Assembly (NCBI RefSeq): GCF_900172325.1 | Contig: NZ_FWFR01000004.1 | Coordinates: 1-64,000 of the forward strand | Direction of reading: 5' to 3' | Source: Oceanibacterium hippocampi | Lineage (GTDB): Bacteria > Pseudomonadota > Alphaproteobacteria > Sneathiellales > Sneathiellaceae | DNA: 64,000 nucleotides | In this document: positions 24,182-33,252 of the stretch, piece by piece | Numbering within the stretch: the first letter of the stretch is position 1 | How the letters are laid out: every line of letters begins with the position of its first letter | Program-made: the position numbers and the translations under genes | Notes under the pieces: generated by a model | The model's input: only the letters and a program-made list of their open reading frames with translations | Told to the model about the DNA's origin: nothing | The model's database searches: none

Positions 24182-25575
24182 GCCTCCGCGTCCCGCTTGT
24201 CGAGCAGGCGGATCGGCTTCTGCCGCATCTCGATCTGGGTGAGCGGGGCGAGCGCACCCGGCGCCGCCAGCGAAACCCCGATATCGACCCCGAAGCGGGT
24301 CCGCAGCAGCTGCTCGAACGCCGTCGTGGAGGAATTCAGATCGCCGCGGGTTTCGATGTGAACGACCATCTCGTCGCGGCCGTCCCGGCGCACGACCTCG
24401 CAGATATATTCGCTCATCAGTTCCGGGTGCGCTTCGGTCAGGACCGCGCCGATCCCGGTCGGGTAGATGTTGATGCCGCGCAGCTTGACCATGTTGTCGC
24501 TGCGTCCGAGGAAGCCGGCGATCCGCCGCAGGTTGAGCCCGAGCGGCGACGAGTCGGTCTGGAACCGCGACACGTCATGGGTATTGAAGCGGATGATGGG
24601 GAAGATATCGTCCTTGAACAGGCAGGTGCAGACCATGTCGCCGGTCTCGCCGTCCGCAACAGGGTCGCCCGTGGCGATGTCGAGAATCTCGAGGAACTGC
24701 GCGTCCTCCTGCACATAGAGACCGGACCGGTCGGGGCCTTCGCCGGCGATCGCGCCGGTATCGCCAACGCCATACCAGTCATACACCTTGGCCCCGCCCC
24801 AGGCCGCCGACATGCTCTCGGCGCTCTCCGCGCCAAGATGGCCGGAGATCGTCCGGATCGGCAGATCCTTGCCCGGCTCCAGCCCCATCTCGCGGGCGAC
24901 GTCCGACAGGCGCTTGATGTAATCGCCGAAGCCGATGATCGCGGTGGCGCGGAACTCCTTCATCAGTGTCACCTGGTTCGTCGAACGCGTTTCGACCCCG
25001 GTGCCGGCACTGAGCAGGGGAGCGCCGATCCAGTGCAGGATGGCTTCGCGGACATAGTGGCCGCCATTGACCATGCCGTGCCCGTAGACCGAGTGGATGA
25101 CGTCATCGCCGGTAATGCCCTGCAGGGCGTAAAAGCGCGCCAGAAGGAGGTTCTGGATCTCGCGGCTCTTCGGCCCGTAGAGCAGCGGCTGCGGTTTCCC
25201 GGTGGTCCCGCTCGTGGTCTGGAAAACGAGCGGCGGGCGATGCTGCTCGTCATAGGACGCGCGTCCGTCGAAATCGCCGATCGGCGGATGGGCCTCGACC
25301 GACTGCATCAGGTCGGACTTCGAATAGGTCGGCAGGCGGACGATATCGTCGAGGGACCGGATATCGCCCGGCTCGATTCCCGCCGCGCCCCAGAGGCGGC
25401 GATAGAAGGGAACCTTCCAGGCGCGTGCCATGACCGACTTGAAACGGGTCTCCTGGCGGGCCCGCAAGGCATCGCGGGACAAGGCGCGGAAGGCTTCCGC
25501 GAAGCTCTCGGGTCGCCCGTAGTCACGGATGATGCCCGGATAATCCATCGCGTCGAAATAGTTGGGTCGAGACAT
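24178..25575 (-). CDS. Phenylacetate-CoA ligase-like AMP-forming acyl-CoA ligase
   Basis: This 465-residue PaaK-type adenylating enzyme has the P-loop FQTTSGTTGKPQPLLYG, the adenylate-binding region KVYDWYGVGDTGAIAGEG, and the hinge/lysine region SDNMVKLRGINIYPTGIGAV. It activates an acid to its CoA ester with ATP. The substrate pocket cannot be read here, and an aromatic acid is not implied by the neighbours. It lies between a PrpD gene and an amidase gene and overlaps the latter by four bases. Confidence 0.87.
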   Translation of the reverse strand: MSRPNYFDAMDYPGIIRDYGRPESFAEAFRALSRDALRARQETRFKSVMARAWKVPFYRRLWGAAGIEPGDIRSLDDIVRLPTYSKSDLMQSVEAHPPIGDFDGRASYDEQHRPPLVFQTTSGTTGKPQPLLYGPKSREIQNLLLARFYALQGITGDDVIHSVYGHGMVNGGHYVREAILHWIGAPLLSAGTGVETRSTNQVTLMKEFRATAIIGFGDYIKRLSDVAREMGLEPGKDLPIRTISGHLGAESAESMSAAWGGAKVYDWYGVGDTGAIAGEGPDRSGLYVQEDAQFLEILDIATGDPVADGETGDMVCTCLFKDDIFPIIRFNTHDVSRFQTDSSPLGLNLRRIAGFLGRSDNMVKLRGINIYPTGIGAVLTEAHPELMSEYICEVVRRDGRDEMVVHIETRGDLNSSTTAFEQLLRTRFGVDIGVSLAAPGALAPLTQIEMRQKPIRLLDKRDAEA

Positions 25576-25613
25576 TGAACAACTTTCCTGCAGTACGGGG
25601 CGGTCCTGTTCGG

Positions 25614-26975
25614 CTAACTGGCGGCGCGGAGTGCTTCGCCGAGAAGGGTCTTGAGGCGCGCAACCGGGGCATCGTCGGCGAGGTCGAGCGCCGCTTCGAT
25701 CAGCCGGTCGCCCATCGCGGCGTCGAGGCCGGAATGGGCCATCAGCTGGCGGGATTTTCGCAGCACCGCGTCGCGCGACATCGGATTCTCGGAATCGCCC
25801 CAGGCGTCGTCGATGGTCCGTTCCAGGCGTTGGCCGTTCTTGAGCACCACGGTGACGGCGCTTCCGAAATGACGGGGATACGCGGCGGTGAACGCTGCCG
25901 ACCGCTGCACGGTCGCAAGGCGGCGGAGGGCCGCGACCGGCTCACGGCCCAGGGCGTCCGGGGCGAAGGCCTCCATCGCGGGGGGGCCGTCGACAAGGGC
26001 GACCGCGACCGAATGCTGGAGACTGAACTTGGCTTCCGTTTCGGTATGCGGTTCGGCGCGATCACAGAAGGTCACCGCGTCGCCGTAGGTCGCGATCTCG
26101 ATGGCGGCAATGGCGTCGAGCGGGGTGCTCCCGCGCAGTGCGAGGGCGGCGTCAATGGCGGGATGTGCATGACGGCAGGCCGGCCAGGGTTTGAAACTGG
26201 TGTCGTGGATCTGCCAGGGCGCATCAGGCTCGGCAAGCACGGCGGCGGGATCGCCGCCTTCACCGCACAGCGCCCGGAAGAAGCCCTGCGGTCCCTCGAG
26301 AATGAAGCGCGGGCCGGTCAGGCCGGCGTCCGCGAGCGCCGCTGCGGCGGCTCCGTTCCGCGAGGCTTCGGCGCAATGAAAGGGCTTGGTCATGACCGGT
26401 TCGTGCCGGCACTGCCAGAGCCCGCCGCTGACGCTGACGGCATTGCCTGCCGCCGAGACAAGTCGTTCATGCGAAAGCCCGAGAAGGCTGCCGGCGGCAA
26501 TCGCCGCGCCGAACCCGCCGCAGCTTGATGTGTTGTGGAAGTAAGCGTAATGGTCCGGTCCGACCGCGCGGCCGAGCCGGATCATCGCCTCGTAGCCCCG
26601 CACCACGGCGTCGAGAAAGGCCATGCCATTCCTACCGTTCGATGCCGCGAGCGTGGCCGGCAGGATGACGGGGCCGGGATGAAGCAGGGCGGTGCGGTGC
26701 ACGTCATCCATTTCGAGGATGCTGCCGAGGCCGCCGAGCCCGAAGGCCAGGGCGTTCATGTCGGCCAGCCGCGGGCGGCCGTGCCCGGCGAACAGCGAGG
26801 GGGCGAGCCCATCCGCCAGGATTGCCCCTGCTTCGCTCCCGTGGCCGGCGAGGGCGCAGCCCAGCCAGTCGACGAGGTGAAGCGCCGCGCGCGCGCGGGT
26901 GTCGGGTGCGACGGGGCGGCCGATCTGCTGCACCAACCGTTCGACCACTCCGGCCGATTGCCCGTCCACGTTCAC
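25614..26975 (-). CDS. MmgE/PrpD family protein, copy 1
   Basis: This 453-residue protein has the MmgE/PrpD fold: LHLVDWLGCALAGHGSEAGA at the N-terminus, AFGLGGLGSILEMDDVHRTA, and FKPWPACRHAHPAIDAALAL in the C-terminal half. Known members are 2-methylcitrate dehydratase and cis-aconitate or itaconate-related decarboxylases. It is first in the operon that also encodes the ligase and amidase, reading away from operator C. A second family copy is at 34160-35557. Confidence 0.85.
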   Translation of the reverse strand: MNVDGQSAGVVERLVQQIGRPVAPDTRARAALHLVDWLGCALAGHGSEAGAILADGLAPSLFAGHGRPRLADMNALAFGLGGLGSILEMDDVHRTALLHPGPVILPATLAASNGRNGMAFLDAVVRGYEAMIRLGRAVGPDHYAYFHNTSSCGGFGAAIAAGSLLGLSHERLVSAAGNAVSVSGGLWQCRHEPVMTKPFHCAEASRNGAAAAALADAGLTGPRFILEGPQGFFRALCGEGGDPAAVLAEPDAPWQIHDTSFKPWPACRHAHPAIDAALALRGSTPLDAIAAIEIATYGDAVTFCDRAEPHTETEAKFSLQHSVAVALVDGPPAMEAFAPDALGREPVAALRRLATVQRSAAFTAAYPRHFGSAVTVVLKNGQRLERTIDDAWGDSENPMSRDAVLRKSRQLMAHSGLDAAMGDRLIEAALDLADDAPVARLKTLLGEALRAAS

Positions 26976-27006
26976 AGCGATGGCGCTCCTGTATCAGGAA
27001 ATTGAC

Positions 27007-27035
27007 TTGACCCGAAAATTTGTCCGGACATATTT
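27007..27035. promoter_or_regulatory. GntR operator C between divergent operons
   Basis: ATTTGTCCGGACATAT at 27018-27033 differs from the perfect palindrome at one base. TTGACC at 27007-27012 and CATATT at 27029-27034 form a possible promoter toward the CoA-transferase and gntR genes, with the operator filling the spacer and part of the -10. It is 42 bases from the PrpD start on the other side, so it can control both directions and gives autoregulation. Confidence 0.7.
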
Positions 27036-27084
27036 ACCGAAAGGGCGGCGAGCCGCAAGACCGGAATTCGGGGAGTAAGCATTT

Positions 27085-28323
27085 ATGCGGATGATGACGG
27101 CTATCGAAGCGGCGAGGCTGGTCAAGCCGGGCGACACGGTCTTCCTAGCCGGGTGCTGCGGCGAGCCGGCCGCGGTGCTCGAGGCCGTCGAGGCCGATCC
27201 GGAACTCTGGCACGACGTGCATATTATCGGGGCCTTCATCCCGGGAGTAAACGTCCGCAACTACGCGGCGCTGGGGCGCGGCACGCGGGTCTCGACGACC
27301 TTCGCGACGCCGGCGCTCTCGGCGCCGGAGAATGGCGGGCGGGTCGGACATCTGCCCGTTCACTACAGCGATCTGGACCGTCTTCTCGCGCAGCCGGGTT
27401 TCGTCGATATCGGTTTCGTGCAGGTGCCGCCGCCGCGCCCGGACGGGAGGGTGTCGTTCGGACTGACCGTCGATTTCCTTCCCTCTGTCGCCCGGGCGGG
27501 CGCCCGGCTCGTCGCCCTGATCAATCCCGCGATGCCCGATCCGGTCGACGGCCCGACGCTTCCGGTCGACCGCTTCGAGGGTTTCGTCGCGGTCAACACC
27601 GATCTGCCCAGTTACGATGCGGGCCCGCTCGACGAGACGGTGCTGGCCGTCGCCGCCCATGTCGCCGGGTTGATCGAACCCGGGGATACGCTGCAGCTCG
27701 GCCTGGGCAAGATGCAGGCAGCGATCCTGCAGCGGATCGACGGCCATCGGGGACTCGGCTTCCATGGCGGGATGATCTCGACGCCGATCGCCGCGGCGCT
27801 GCGGAACGGTGTCTTCTCCGCCGGTATCACCACCGGTGTCGCCCTCGGGACGCCGGACTTCTACCGCATGATCACCGACTATCCCCGGATCGCCTTTCGG
27901 CCGGTCGGCGTGACCCATGGCCAGGCCGCGATCGCGGCCATCCCGCGCTTCACCGCCGTCAATTCCGTGCTCCAGGTGGACTTGTACGGCCAGGCGAACG
28001 CGGAGATGATGGGGCGGCGCCAGGTGAGCGGCCAGGGCGGGCTCGTCGACTTCGTCCGCGGCGCCCGTCAGTCGGAAGGCGGCAAATCGATCCTGGCGCT
28101 GCCATCGACCGCGAGCGGCGGAACCGTCAGCCGGATCCAGCCGACACTCGCCGCCGGCGCGCCGGTGACGGTGGCGCGTGCCGACGCCGACCTGGTGGTC
28201 ACGGAATTCGGCGTGGCCAGGCTCCGGCATGCATCGATAGACGAACGGGCGGAAGCGCTCATCTCCATCGCCAATCCCTCATTTAGAGATTGGCTTCGCG
28301 CGGAATGGCAGTCAAAACGATAA
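27085..28323 (+). CDS. CoA-transferase of the acetyl-CoA hydrolase / 4-hydroxybutyrate CoA-transferase family
   Basis: This 412-residue protein has an N-terminal domain with VKPGDTVFLAGCCGEPAAVL and a C-terminal domain with LGFHGGMISTPIAAAL, DLYGQANAEMMG (the expected catalytic glutamate) and VVTEFGVARLRHAS. It moves CoA between acyl groups through a glutamyl-CoA intermediate. RipA of the Yersinia itaconate pathway belongs to this family, so an itaconate-like C5 acid is a possible acceptor. It is cotranscribed with gntR 42 bases downstream. Confidence 0.87.
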   Translation: MRMMTAIEAARLVKPGDTVFLAGCCGEPAAVLEAVEADPELWHDVHIIGAFIPGVNVRNYAALGRGTRVSTTFATPALSAPENGGRVGHLPVHYSDLDRLLAQPGFVDIGFVQVPPPRPDGRVSFGLTVDFLPSVARAGARLVALINPAMPDPVDGPTLPVDRFEGFVAVNTDLPSYDAGPLDETVLAVAAHVAGLIEPGDTLQLGLGKMQAAILQRIDGHRGLGFHGGMISTPIAAALRNGVFSAGITTGVALGTPDFYRMITDYPRIAFRPVGVTHGQAAIAAIPRFTAVNSVLQVDLYGQANAEMMGRRQVSGQGGLVDFVRGARQSEGGKSILALPSTASGGTVSRIQPTLAAGAPVTVARADADLVVTEFGVARLRHASIDERAEALISIANPSFRDWLRAEWQSKR

Positions 28324-28365
28324 CCACCGACGGAAGAGACAGTTCGATGCGCAAGGAAACCAACG

Positions 28366-29139
28366 ATGGGTAAGACGACACCTGCTCAGGCCGCCACACG
28401 GGGCGAGTCGCGGCGCTATTATCAGGTGAGTAACATCCTCATGCAGCGCATCGAGGAGGGGGTCTACAAGCTCGGTGAACTGCTGCCGACCGAGGTCGAA
28501 CTGTGCGAGGAGTTCGAGATCAGCCGCTATACCGTGCGGGAGGCGCTGCGCCGGCTGATCGAGGCCGGCCTGGTGACCCGTCGGCAGGGTTCCGGGACGC
28601 AGATCATCGCGACCCAGAAATACACCAACTACGCCCACACGATGCGCTCATTGAGCGAACTGTTCGAGTATGCGTCCGATACGGTGATCAGTTTCGACCT
28701 GATCGAGGAACGCCTGCCCGCGCCCGAGCTCGCCCGCCATTTCGGCGACCGGGCGGAGGAAAGCTGGCTGTACATGGAAGGCGTCCGTACCGACCGGGAA
28801 GGCAAGCGGCCGATCTGTTTCACGCGCGTCTTCATCGACACCCGCTTCAACGGTATCGTCGGCGAACTGCAATCCCACGGCAGCGCGATCTACGCGCTGA
28901 TCGAGGACCGCTACAAGATCAATGTCGACGATGTCGAGCAGGAGATCCGGGCCTTGCCGATCACCAAGGCGGCGGCCAAGAAACTCGACGTGCCACAGCG
29001 GGAATACGCGGTCCAGATGGTGCGGCGCTATGTCAGCAGCGAAGGAAAACTGATCCTCGTCTCGATCAGCGATCACCCGAGCTCGCGCTTCTCCTACACG
29101 ATGCATCTGCGCCGCGAAGGCATGAAAGGGTCGAGCTAG
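28366..29139 (+). CDS. GntR family regulator, HutC/UTRA type; candidate repressor of the TTGTCCGGACAA regulon
   Basis: This 257-residue protein has a GntR winged helix (residues 15-85, LLPTEVELCEEFEISRYTVR, LVTRRQGSGTQI) and a UTRA effector domain at about 100-250 (SWLYMEGVRTDREGKRPICF, VQMVRRYVSSEGKLILVSIS). GntR proteins bind palindromes of the form GTnnnnAC, which fits TTGTCCGGACAA. It is the only GntR gene inside the 15.9-40.7 kb cluster and its operon starts at operator C, hence the proposed link. Assignment of the six sites is an inference. Confidence 0.85.
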   Translation: MGKTTPAQAATRGESRRYYQVSNILMQRIEEGVYKLGELLPTEVELCEEFEISRYTVREALRRLIEAGLVTRRQGSGTQIIATQKYTNYAHTMRSLSELFEYASDTVISFDLIEERLPAPELARHFGDRAEESWLYMEGVRTDREGKRPICFTRVFIDTRFNGIVGELQSHGSAIYALIEDRYKINVDDVEQEIRALPITKAAAKKLDVPQREYAVQMVRRYVSSEGKLILVSISDHPSSRFSYTMHLRREGMKGSS

Positions 29140-29152
29140 CCGCCCGAAGTCC

Positions 29153-30277
29153 CTACTTTCCCGGGATCTTACGTGGCGCGTAATGGTCGGTATCAGCGCC
29201 CAGTCGCGGCAATGAGAAATCGAGCTTCGCGGGTTCGTTGCGGAATTTCACCGGGCAGCCGATATGGAGATTTCCATCTTCGTCACGGAGCAGCATCTCG
29301 CGGTGTCGGACATGGTCGCGGTGAAACGCCTCGTGCAGGTCGAGGACCGGCGCGAAGCAGATATCCTTGCCGGCGAACCATGCTTCCCAGTCATCCCGGG
29401 TCCGTGAACGGAAGGTCGCCCGCAGGAATTCCTTGACCGGGTCCTGGCCGGGGCCGGGCGCGCCGCAGGCAGTCTCGATCAGGTCCTGCCGCTCAAGGGC
29501 GGTCAGGAGATTGACCGCGAACTTCTTCTCGACGCCACCCAGTACGATGTATCGGTCGTCAGCGGTTTCGTAGGTGTTGTAAAGCGCGTAACCGCCGAAG
29601 GAGCGTTCCTCCTTGACCCGCGGCGGCCGGTTCTCGGCAAAGACCGGACCGACCACGTTGGGCAGCCACGCCATCGTCGAATCCTGCATGGAGATGTCGA
29701 TATAATCGCCCTGGCCTGTCCGCTGGCGCCCGATAAGGGCCATCAGGACGCCGGCCAGCGCGGTGTAGGAACCGGCCATGTCCGCCACGGGCATGTGCGG
29801 GTTGGTCGGTTTGCCGTCGGCCCCCAGGTTGAGCGAGACCACGCCCGAGAGCGCCTCGATGGCGATGTCGTGGGCCGGGCGTTGCGCGTCCGGCCCGTCC
29901 TGCCCGAAGGCCGATATCGAGACATAGACAATGCCGGGATTGATCGCGCGAAGGTCATCGTAGCCGATGCCGAGCCGGTCCATGACGCCGGGCCTGAAGG
30001 CCTCGACCAGGACGTCGGCGGTCTTCGCGAGCGCCAGAAAGGCCTCGCGATCCGTCTTGTCCTTCAAATTGAGAACGATGCTCTTCTTCCCGCGATGGGT
30101 ATTGCGGAACCAGACGCTCTCGCCGTTGGCACGGTAGCCGACGCGGCGGACCGGTTCGCCCTCTCCCGGCGGTTCGAGCTTGATGATCTCGGCGCCCTGA
30201 TCGCCCATCATCTGGGTCAGCATCGGACCCGGCAGGAACTGCGACAGGTCGAGTACGCGGATACCTTCCAGCTTCAT
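29153..30277 (-). CDS. CaiB/BaiF family CoA-transferase, copy 1
   Basis: This 374-residue class III CoA-transferase has LDLSQFLPGPMLTQMMGDQG and IKLEPPGEGEPVR at the N-terminus, FRPGVMDRLGIGYDDLR, and the catalytic aspartate expected in MPVADMAGSYTALAG. It transfers CoA between carboxylic acids without a ping-pong release. It is the last gene of the seven-gene operon, 12 bases after copy 2. Pairs of CaiB genes may form heteromers or act on different acids. Confidence 0.88.
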   Translation of the reverse strand: MKLEGIRVLDLSQFLPGPMLTQMMGDQGAEIIKLEPPGEGEPVRRVGYRANGESVWFRNTHRGKKSIVLNLKDKTDREAFLALAKTADVLVEAFRPGVMDRLGIGYDDLRAINPGIVYVSISAFGQDGPDAQRPAHDIAIEALSGVVSLNLGADGKPTNPHMPVADMAGSYTALAGVLMALIGRQRTGQGDYIDISMQDSTMAWLPNVVGPVFAENRPPRVKEERSFGGYALYNTYETADDRYIVLGGVEKKFAVNLLTALERQDLIETACGAPGPGQDPVKEFLRATFRSRTRDDWEAWFAGKDICFAPVLDLHEAFHRDHVRHREMLLRDEDGNLHIGCPVKFRNEPAKLDFSLPRLGADTDHYAPRKIPGK

Positions 30278-30289
30278 GGTCGTTCCATC

Positions 30290-31525
30290 TCAGATGATCT
30301 TCCGGGCGCGGAGATCCGCGATCTCCGCGTCGCCATAACCGAGTTCATTCAGGATGCCCTTCGTGTCGGCGCCAAGCATCGGCGCCGGCCGGGCGGCGAG
30401 CCGCTCGCCGTCGACGCGGATCGGGTTCGATACCGCGCGGAAATCCGCCTTGAGAGGATGGGCGATCGTCTGGATGCCGCCTTGCTGCTGGAAATAGGGA
30501 TTGTCCAGCGCGCCGGCCAGGTCCAGCACCGGTGCGACAGGGAGATGACCCTGCATCAGCGCCATCCATTCCGCCGTCGTCTTCTCGCCCAGACGCGCGT
30601 CCAGGTGATCGACCAGCAGATCGCGATTGTCGAAGCGGTCACGCGGTGTGGTGAACCGCGGATCGTCGAGCCAGGCAGGACGCTCGATGATGGCGCAGAG
30701 CCGCTCCCAGAACTTCTGCTGGACGCACATGATGAAGATATGGCCGTCCCGGGTCGGGAACAGCTCGCAGGGGACCGCCGACGGGTGGCCCGAGCGCGGC
30801 CGGCGTCCGGTTGCCTCGCCGGCGTTCAGATACCAGGTCGCCGGATAGGTAAGCTGATGCATGGCCACGTCGTAGAGCGTGACGTCGATATCGCGGCCCT
30901 TGCCCGTGCGCGCGGCGCCGAGCAGCGCGGCGGTCATCGCGAAGGCGGTCGTGATGCCGGTCAGGTAATCGACGACGGACAGGCCCATGCGAGTCGGAAC
31001 CTGGCCCGGCTCGCCGGTGAGCGCCATGAAGCCGGCTTCCGCCTGGAGCAGATAGTCGTACGCCGGCCAGTTGGCGCGTTCACCGGTGCGGCCGTAACCG
31101 GACAGATGGGCGCAGATGATTCCGGGCTTGATGTCGCCGAGCGTCGCGTGGGTCAGGCCGAGCTTGTCGGGCAGATCGCCCCGCAGGTTATTGACCACCG
31201 CGTCGGCGGTGCCGACGAGGCGGTGAAAGATCGCCCGTCCCTCGGCCGACTTGATGTCGAGCTGCATGCTCTTCTTGCCGAGATTGAAGGCCTGGAAGAA
31301 CTGGCTCTCGTTGTCGCCCAGGAAATGGGCGCCGGCCTGGCGCGCGCTGTCGCCGCCGGGCGATCGCTCGGTGGCCGGCGGTTCGATCTTGATGATCTCG
31401 GCGCCCATGTCCCCGAGGTAAAGCGTCCCGAACGGGCCCGCCCCATACTGCTCGACGGCAATGACACGAATGCCGGCCAGCGGCAGTGCGCCCCTGGCCG
31501 GCTCGTTCGCGGACGTCCCCGTCAT
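30290..31525 (-). CDS. CaiB/BaiF family CoA-transferase, copy 2
   Basis: This 411-residue class III CoA-transferase has VIAVEQYGAGPFGTLYLGDM, IKIEPPATERSPGG and the probable catalytic aspartate in LSVVDYLTGITTAFAMTAAL. The ATG at 31525 shares the sequence TAATG with the stop of the acyl-CoA dehydrogenase gene, so I reject the longer frame from 31600. The succinyl-CoA:itaconate CoA-transferase of Pseudomonas aeruginosa is of this family and sits in a similar gene set. Confidence 0.88.
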   Translation of the reverse strand: MTGTSANEPARGALPLAGIRVIAVEQYGAGPFGTLYLGDMGAEIIKIEPPATERSPGGDSARQAGAHFLGDNESQFFQAFNLGKKSMQLDIKSAEGRAIFHRLVGTADAVVNNLRGDLPDKLGLTHATLGDIKPGIICAHLSGYGRTGERANWPAYDYLLQAEAGFMALTGEPGQVPTRMGLSVVDYLTGITTAFAMTAALLGAARTGKGRDIDVTLYDVAMHQLTYPATWYLNAGEATGRRPRSGHPSAVPCELFPTRDGHIFIMCVQQKFWERLCAIIERPAWLDDPRFTTPRDRFDNRDLLVDHLDARLGEKTTAEWMALMQGHLPVAPVLDLAGALDNPYFQQQGGIQTIAHPLKADFRAVSNPIRVDGERLAARPAPMLGADTKGILNELGYGDAEIADLRARKII

Positions 31526-32706
31526 TACGCCGGGTACCTTTCCAGCATCTGCTTGGCGATGATCATCAGCTGGATCTCGTTGGTCCCTTCGCCGATACAC
31601 ATCAGTGGCGCGTCGCGGAAATAGCGTTCGACGTTGTATTCCTTCGAATAGCTGTAACCGCCGTGGATACGCATCGCCTCGAGCGAGTTGGCGACCGCCG
31701 CTTCCGACGCGAAATACTTCGCCATGCCCGCTTCCATGTCGCAGCGCTCACCACGGTCGTAGGCACGTGCCGCGTCATAGGTGAGGAGCTTGGCCGCGCG
31801 CAGCCGCGTCGACATCTCGCCGAGCTTGAGCTGGATCGCCTGGTGCTGCGCGATCGGCTTGCCGAAGGTCTTGCGCTCCTGGGCGTATTTCAGGCTTTCC
31901 ATCAGGGCCGCCGAGGCGAGGCCGCAGCCGCGCGCAGCGATGTTGATCCGCCCGAGTTCCAGGCCGGACAGCGCGGCCTGCATGCCGCGCCCCTCTTCGC
32001 CGCCGATCAGGTTCTCGGCGGATATGCGGTAATTGTCGAAAATCAGTTCGGCACTGTCGACGCCCTTGTAGCCGAGCTTCTCGATCTTGCGGGAAACGCG
32101 GAAGCCCTCGTGCTTCTCGGCGATGAACATCGACATGCCCTTGTGGCGCGGCTCGGCATCGGGGTCGGTCTTGACGAGCAGCGCGAAGCAGCTGCCGTAG
32201 ATGCCGTTCGTGATCCAGGTCTTGGTGCCATTGATCACGTAGTCGTCGCCGTCGCGCACCGCCCGCGTCCGGATCGCCTGAAGATCGGTACCGGCGTCCG
32301 GCTCGGTCAGGGCGAGGCCGCCGCGGATCTCGCCGGTGGCGAAGCGCGGCAGGAAGCGGCTGCGCTGCTCCTCGGTGCCGGAGCGGTTGACGCAGGCGGC
32401 CATGATCAGATGGCTGTTCAGGACCCCCGACAGCGACATCCAGACCGCGGCGATCCGCTCGATGATCATCGCGTAAGTGGTCGCCGACAGGCCGAGCCCG
32501 CCGTAGTCGACCGGGATCGTCGCGCCGAACAGGCCGAGTTCCTTCATCTGCTCGACCATCTTGATGGGATATTCGTCGGCGTGGTCGAGGGCGCGGACAT
32601 GGGGGCGCACCTCGCGTTCGAGCCACTTGTCGATCGAATCGAGGATCATCTGGTCTTCCGGGGAGAGCCCGGACGTCGCGCTGTTGTCATCTGTCATGGC
32701 ATTCAT
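31525..32706 (-). CDS. Acyl-CoA dehydrogenase
   Basis: This 393-residue flavoenzyme has the FAD/substrate signature LTEPDAGTDLQAIRTRAV and a C-terminal helix with RIHGGYSYSKEYNVERYFRD, where the glutamate of EYNVER is the expected catalytic base. It oxidises an acyl-CoA to its 2-enoyl form and passes electrons to ETF. Next to CaiB, MaoC and CitE genes it could act on a branched dicarboxylyl-CoA such as methylsuccinyl-CoA; this is inferred from context only. Confidence 0.9.
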   Translation of the reverse strand: MNAMTDDNSATSGLSPEDQMILDSIDKWLEREVRPHVRALDHADEYPIKMVEQMKELGLFGATIPVDYGGLGLSATTYAMIIERIAAVWMSLSGVLNSHLIMAACVNRSGTEEQRSRFLPRFATGEIRGGLALTEPDAGTDLQAIRTRAVRDGDDYVINGTKTWITNGIYGSCFALLVKTDPDAEPRHKGMSMFIAEKHEGFRVSRKIEKLGYKGVDSAELIFDNYRISAENLIGGEEGRGMQAALSGLELGRINIAARGCGLASAALMESLKYAQERKTFGKPIAQHQAIQLKLGEMSTRLRAAKLLTYDAARAYDRGERCDMEAGMAKYFASEAAVANSLEAMRIHGGYSYSKEYNVERYFRDAPLMCIGEGTNEIQLMIIAKQMLERYPA

Positions 32707-32721
32707 CCTTCCGCGGCGGGG

Positions 32722-33252
32722 TCAGTATCCCGCCTTTTCCTCGACGTCATAGCCACGCTTGGCGATCAGCATCGAGCGCTCGAACTCGCACACGACCTTG
32801 CCGTCCTGGTTGAAGCCCGTCGTCTTGATGCTGACGATACCGGCATTCGGGCGCGACTTGCTTTCGCGCTTGTCGAGAACTTCCGACTCGGATGTCAGGG
32901 TGTCGCCGGCGAACAGCGGGAAGGTCATCCTGATTTCCTTCCACCCGAGATTGGCAATCGCCTTCTGGCTGACATCGGTCACGCTCATCCCGACCATGAT
33001 TCCCACGGTGAGGGGCGAGCAGATGATGCAGCGGCCGAACTCGCTGTGCTTGGCGTACTCGGCGTCGAAATGCATGGGGTGGGTGTTCATCGTCAGAAGC
33101 GTGAACCAGGTATTGTCGGTTTCGGTGATCGTCCGGCCGGGCCGGTGCTCGTAGACGTCCCCGACGGTGAAATCCTCGAAAAAGCGTCCGAAGCTTTCAC
33201 GGTAACGGTTGGGCGCAACTTCCTTGCTGGTCTTCACCATTTGATTCTTCAC
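32722..33252 (-). CDS. MaoC family enoyl-CoA hydratase (possible itaconyl/mesaconyl-CoA hydratase)
   Basis: This 176-residue hot-dog protein has FTVGDVYEHRPGRTITETDN and the hydratase segment LLTMNTHPMHFDAEYAKHSE. In the (R)-hydratase motif the aspartate position here reads Asn (MNTHP for GDxNP), a form I associate with MaoC proteins of C5-dicarboxylate pathways. The ATG at 33252 overlaps the stop of the CitE-like gene (ATGA). The MaoC-CitE pairing suggests hydration to a citramalyl-CoA-type intermediate. Confidence 0.83.
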   Translation of the reverse strand: MKNQMVKTSKEVAPNRYRESFGRFFEDFTVGDVYEHRPGRTITETDNTWFTLLTMNTHPMHFDAEYAKHSEFGRCIICSPLTVGIMVGMSVTDVSQKAIANLGWKEIRMTFPLFAGDTLTSESEVLDKRESKSRPNAGIVSIKTTGFNQDGKVVCEFERSMLIAKRGYDVEEKAGY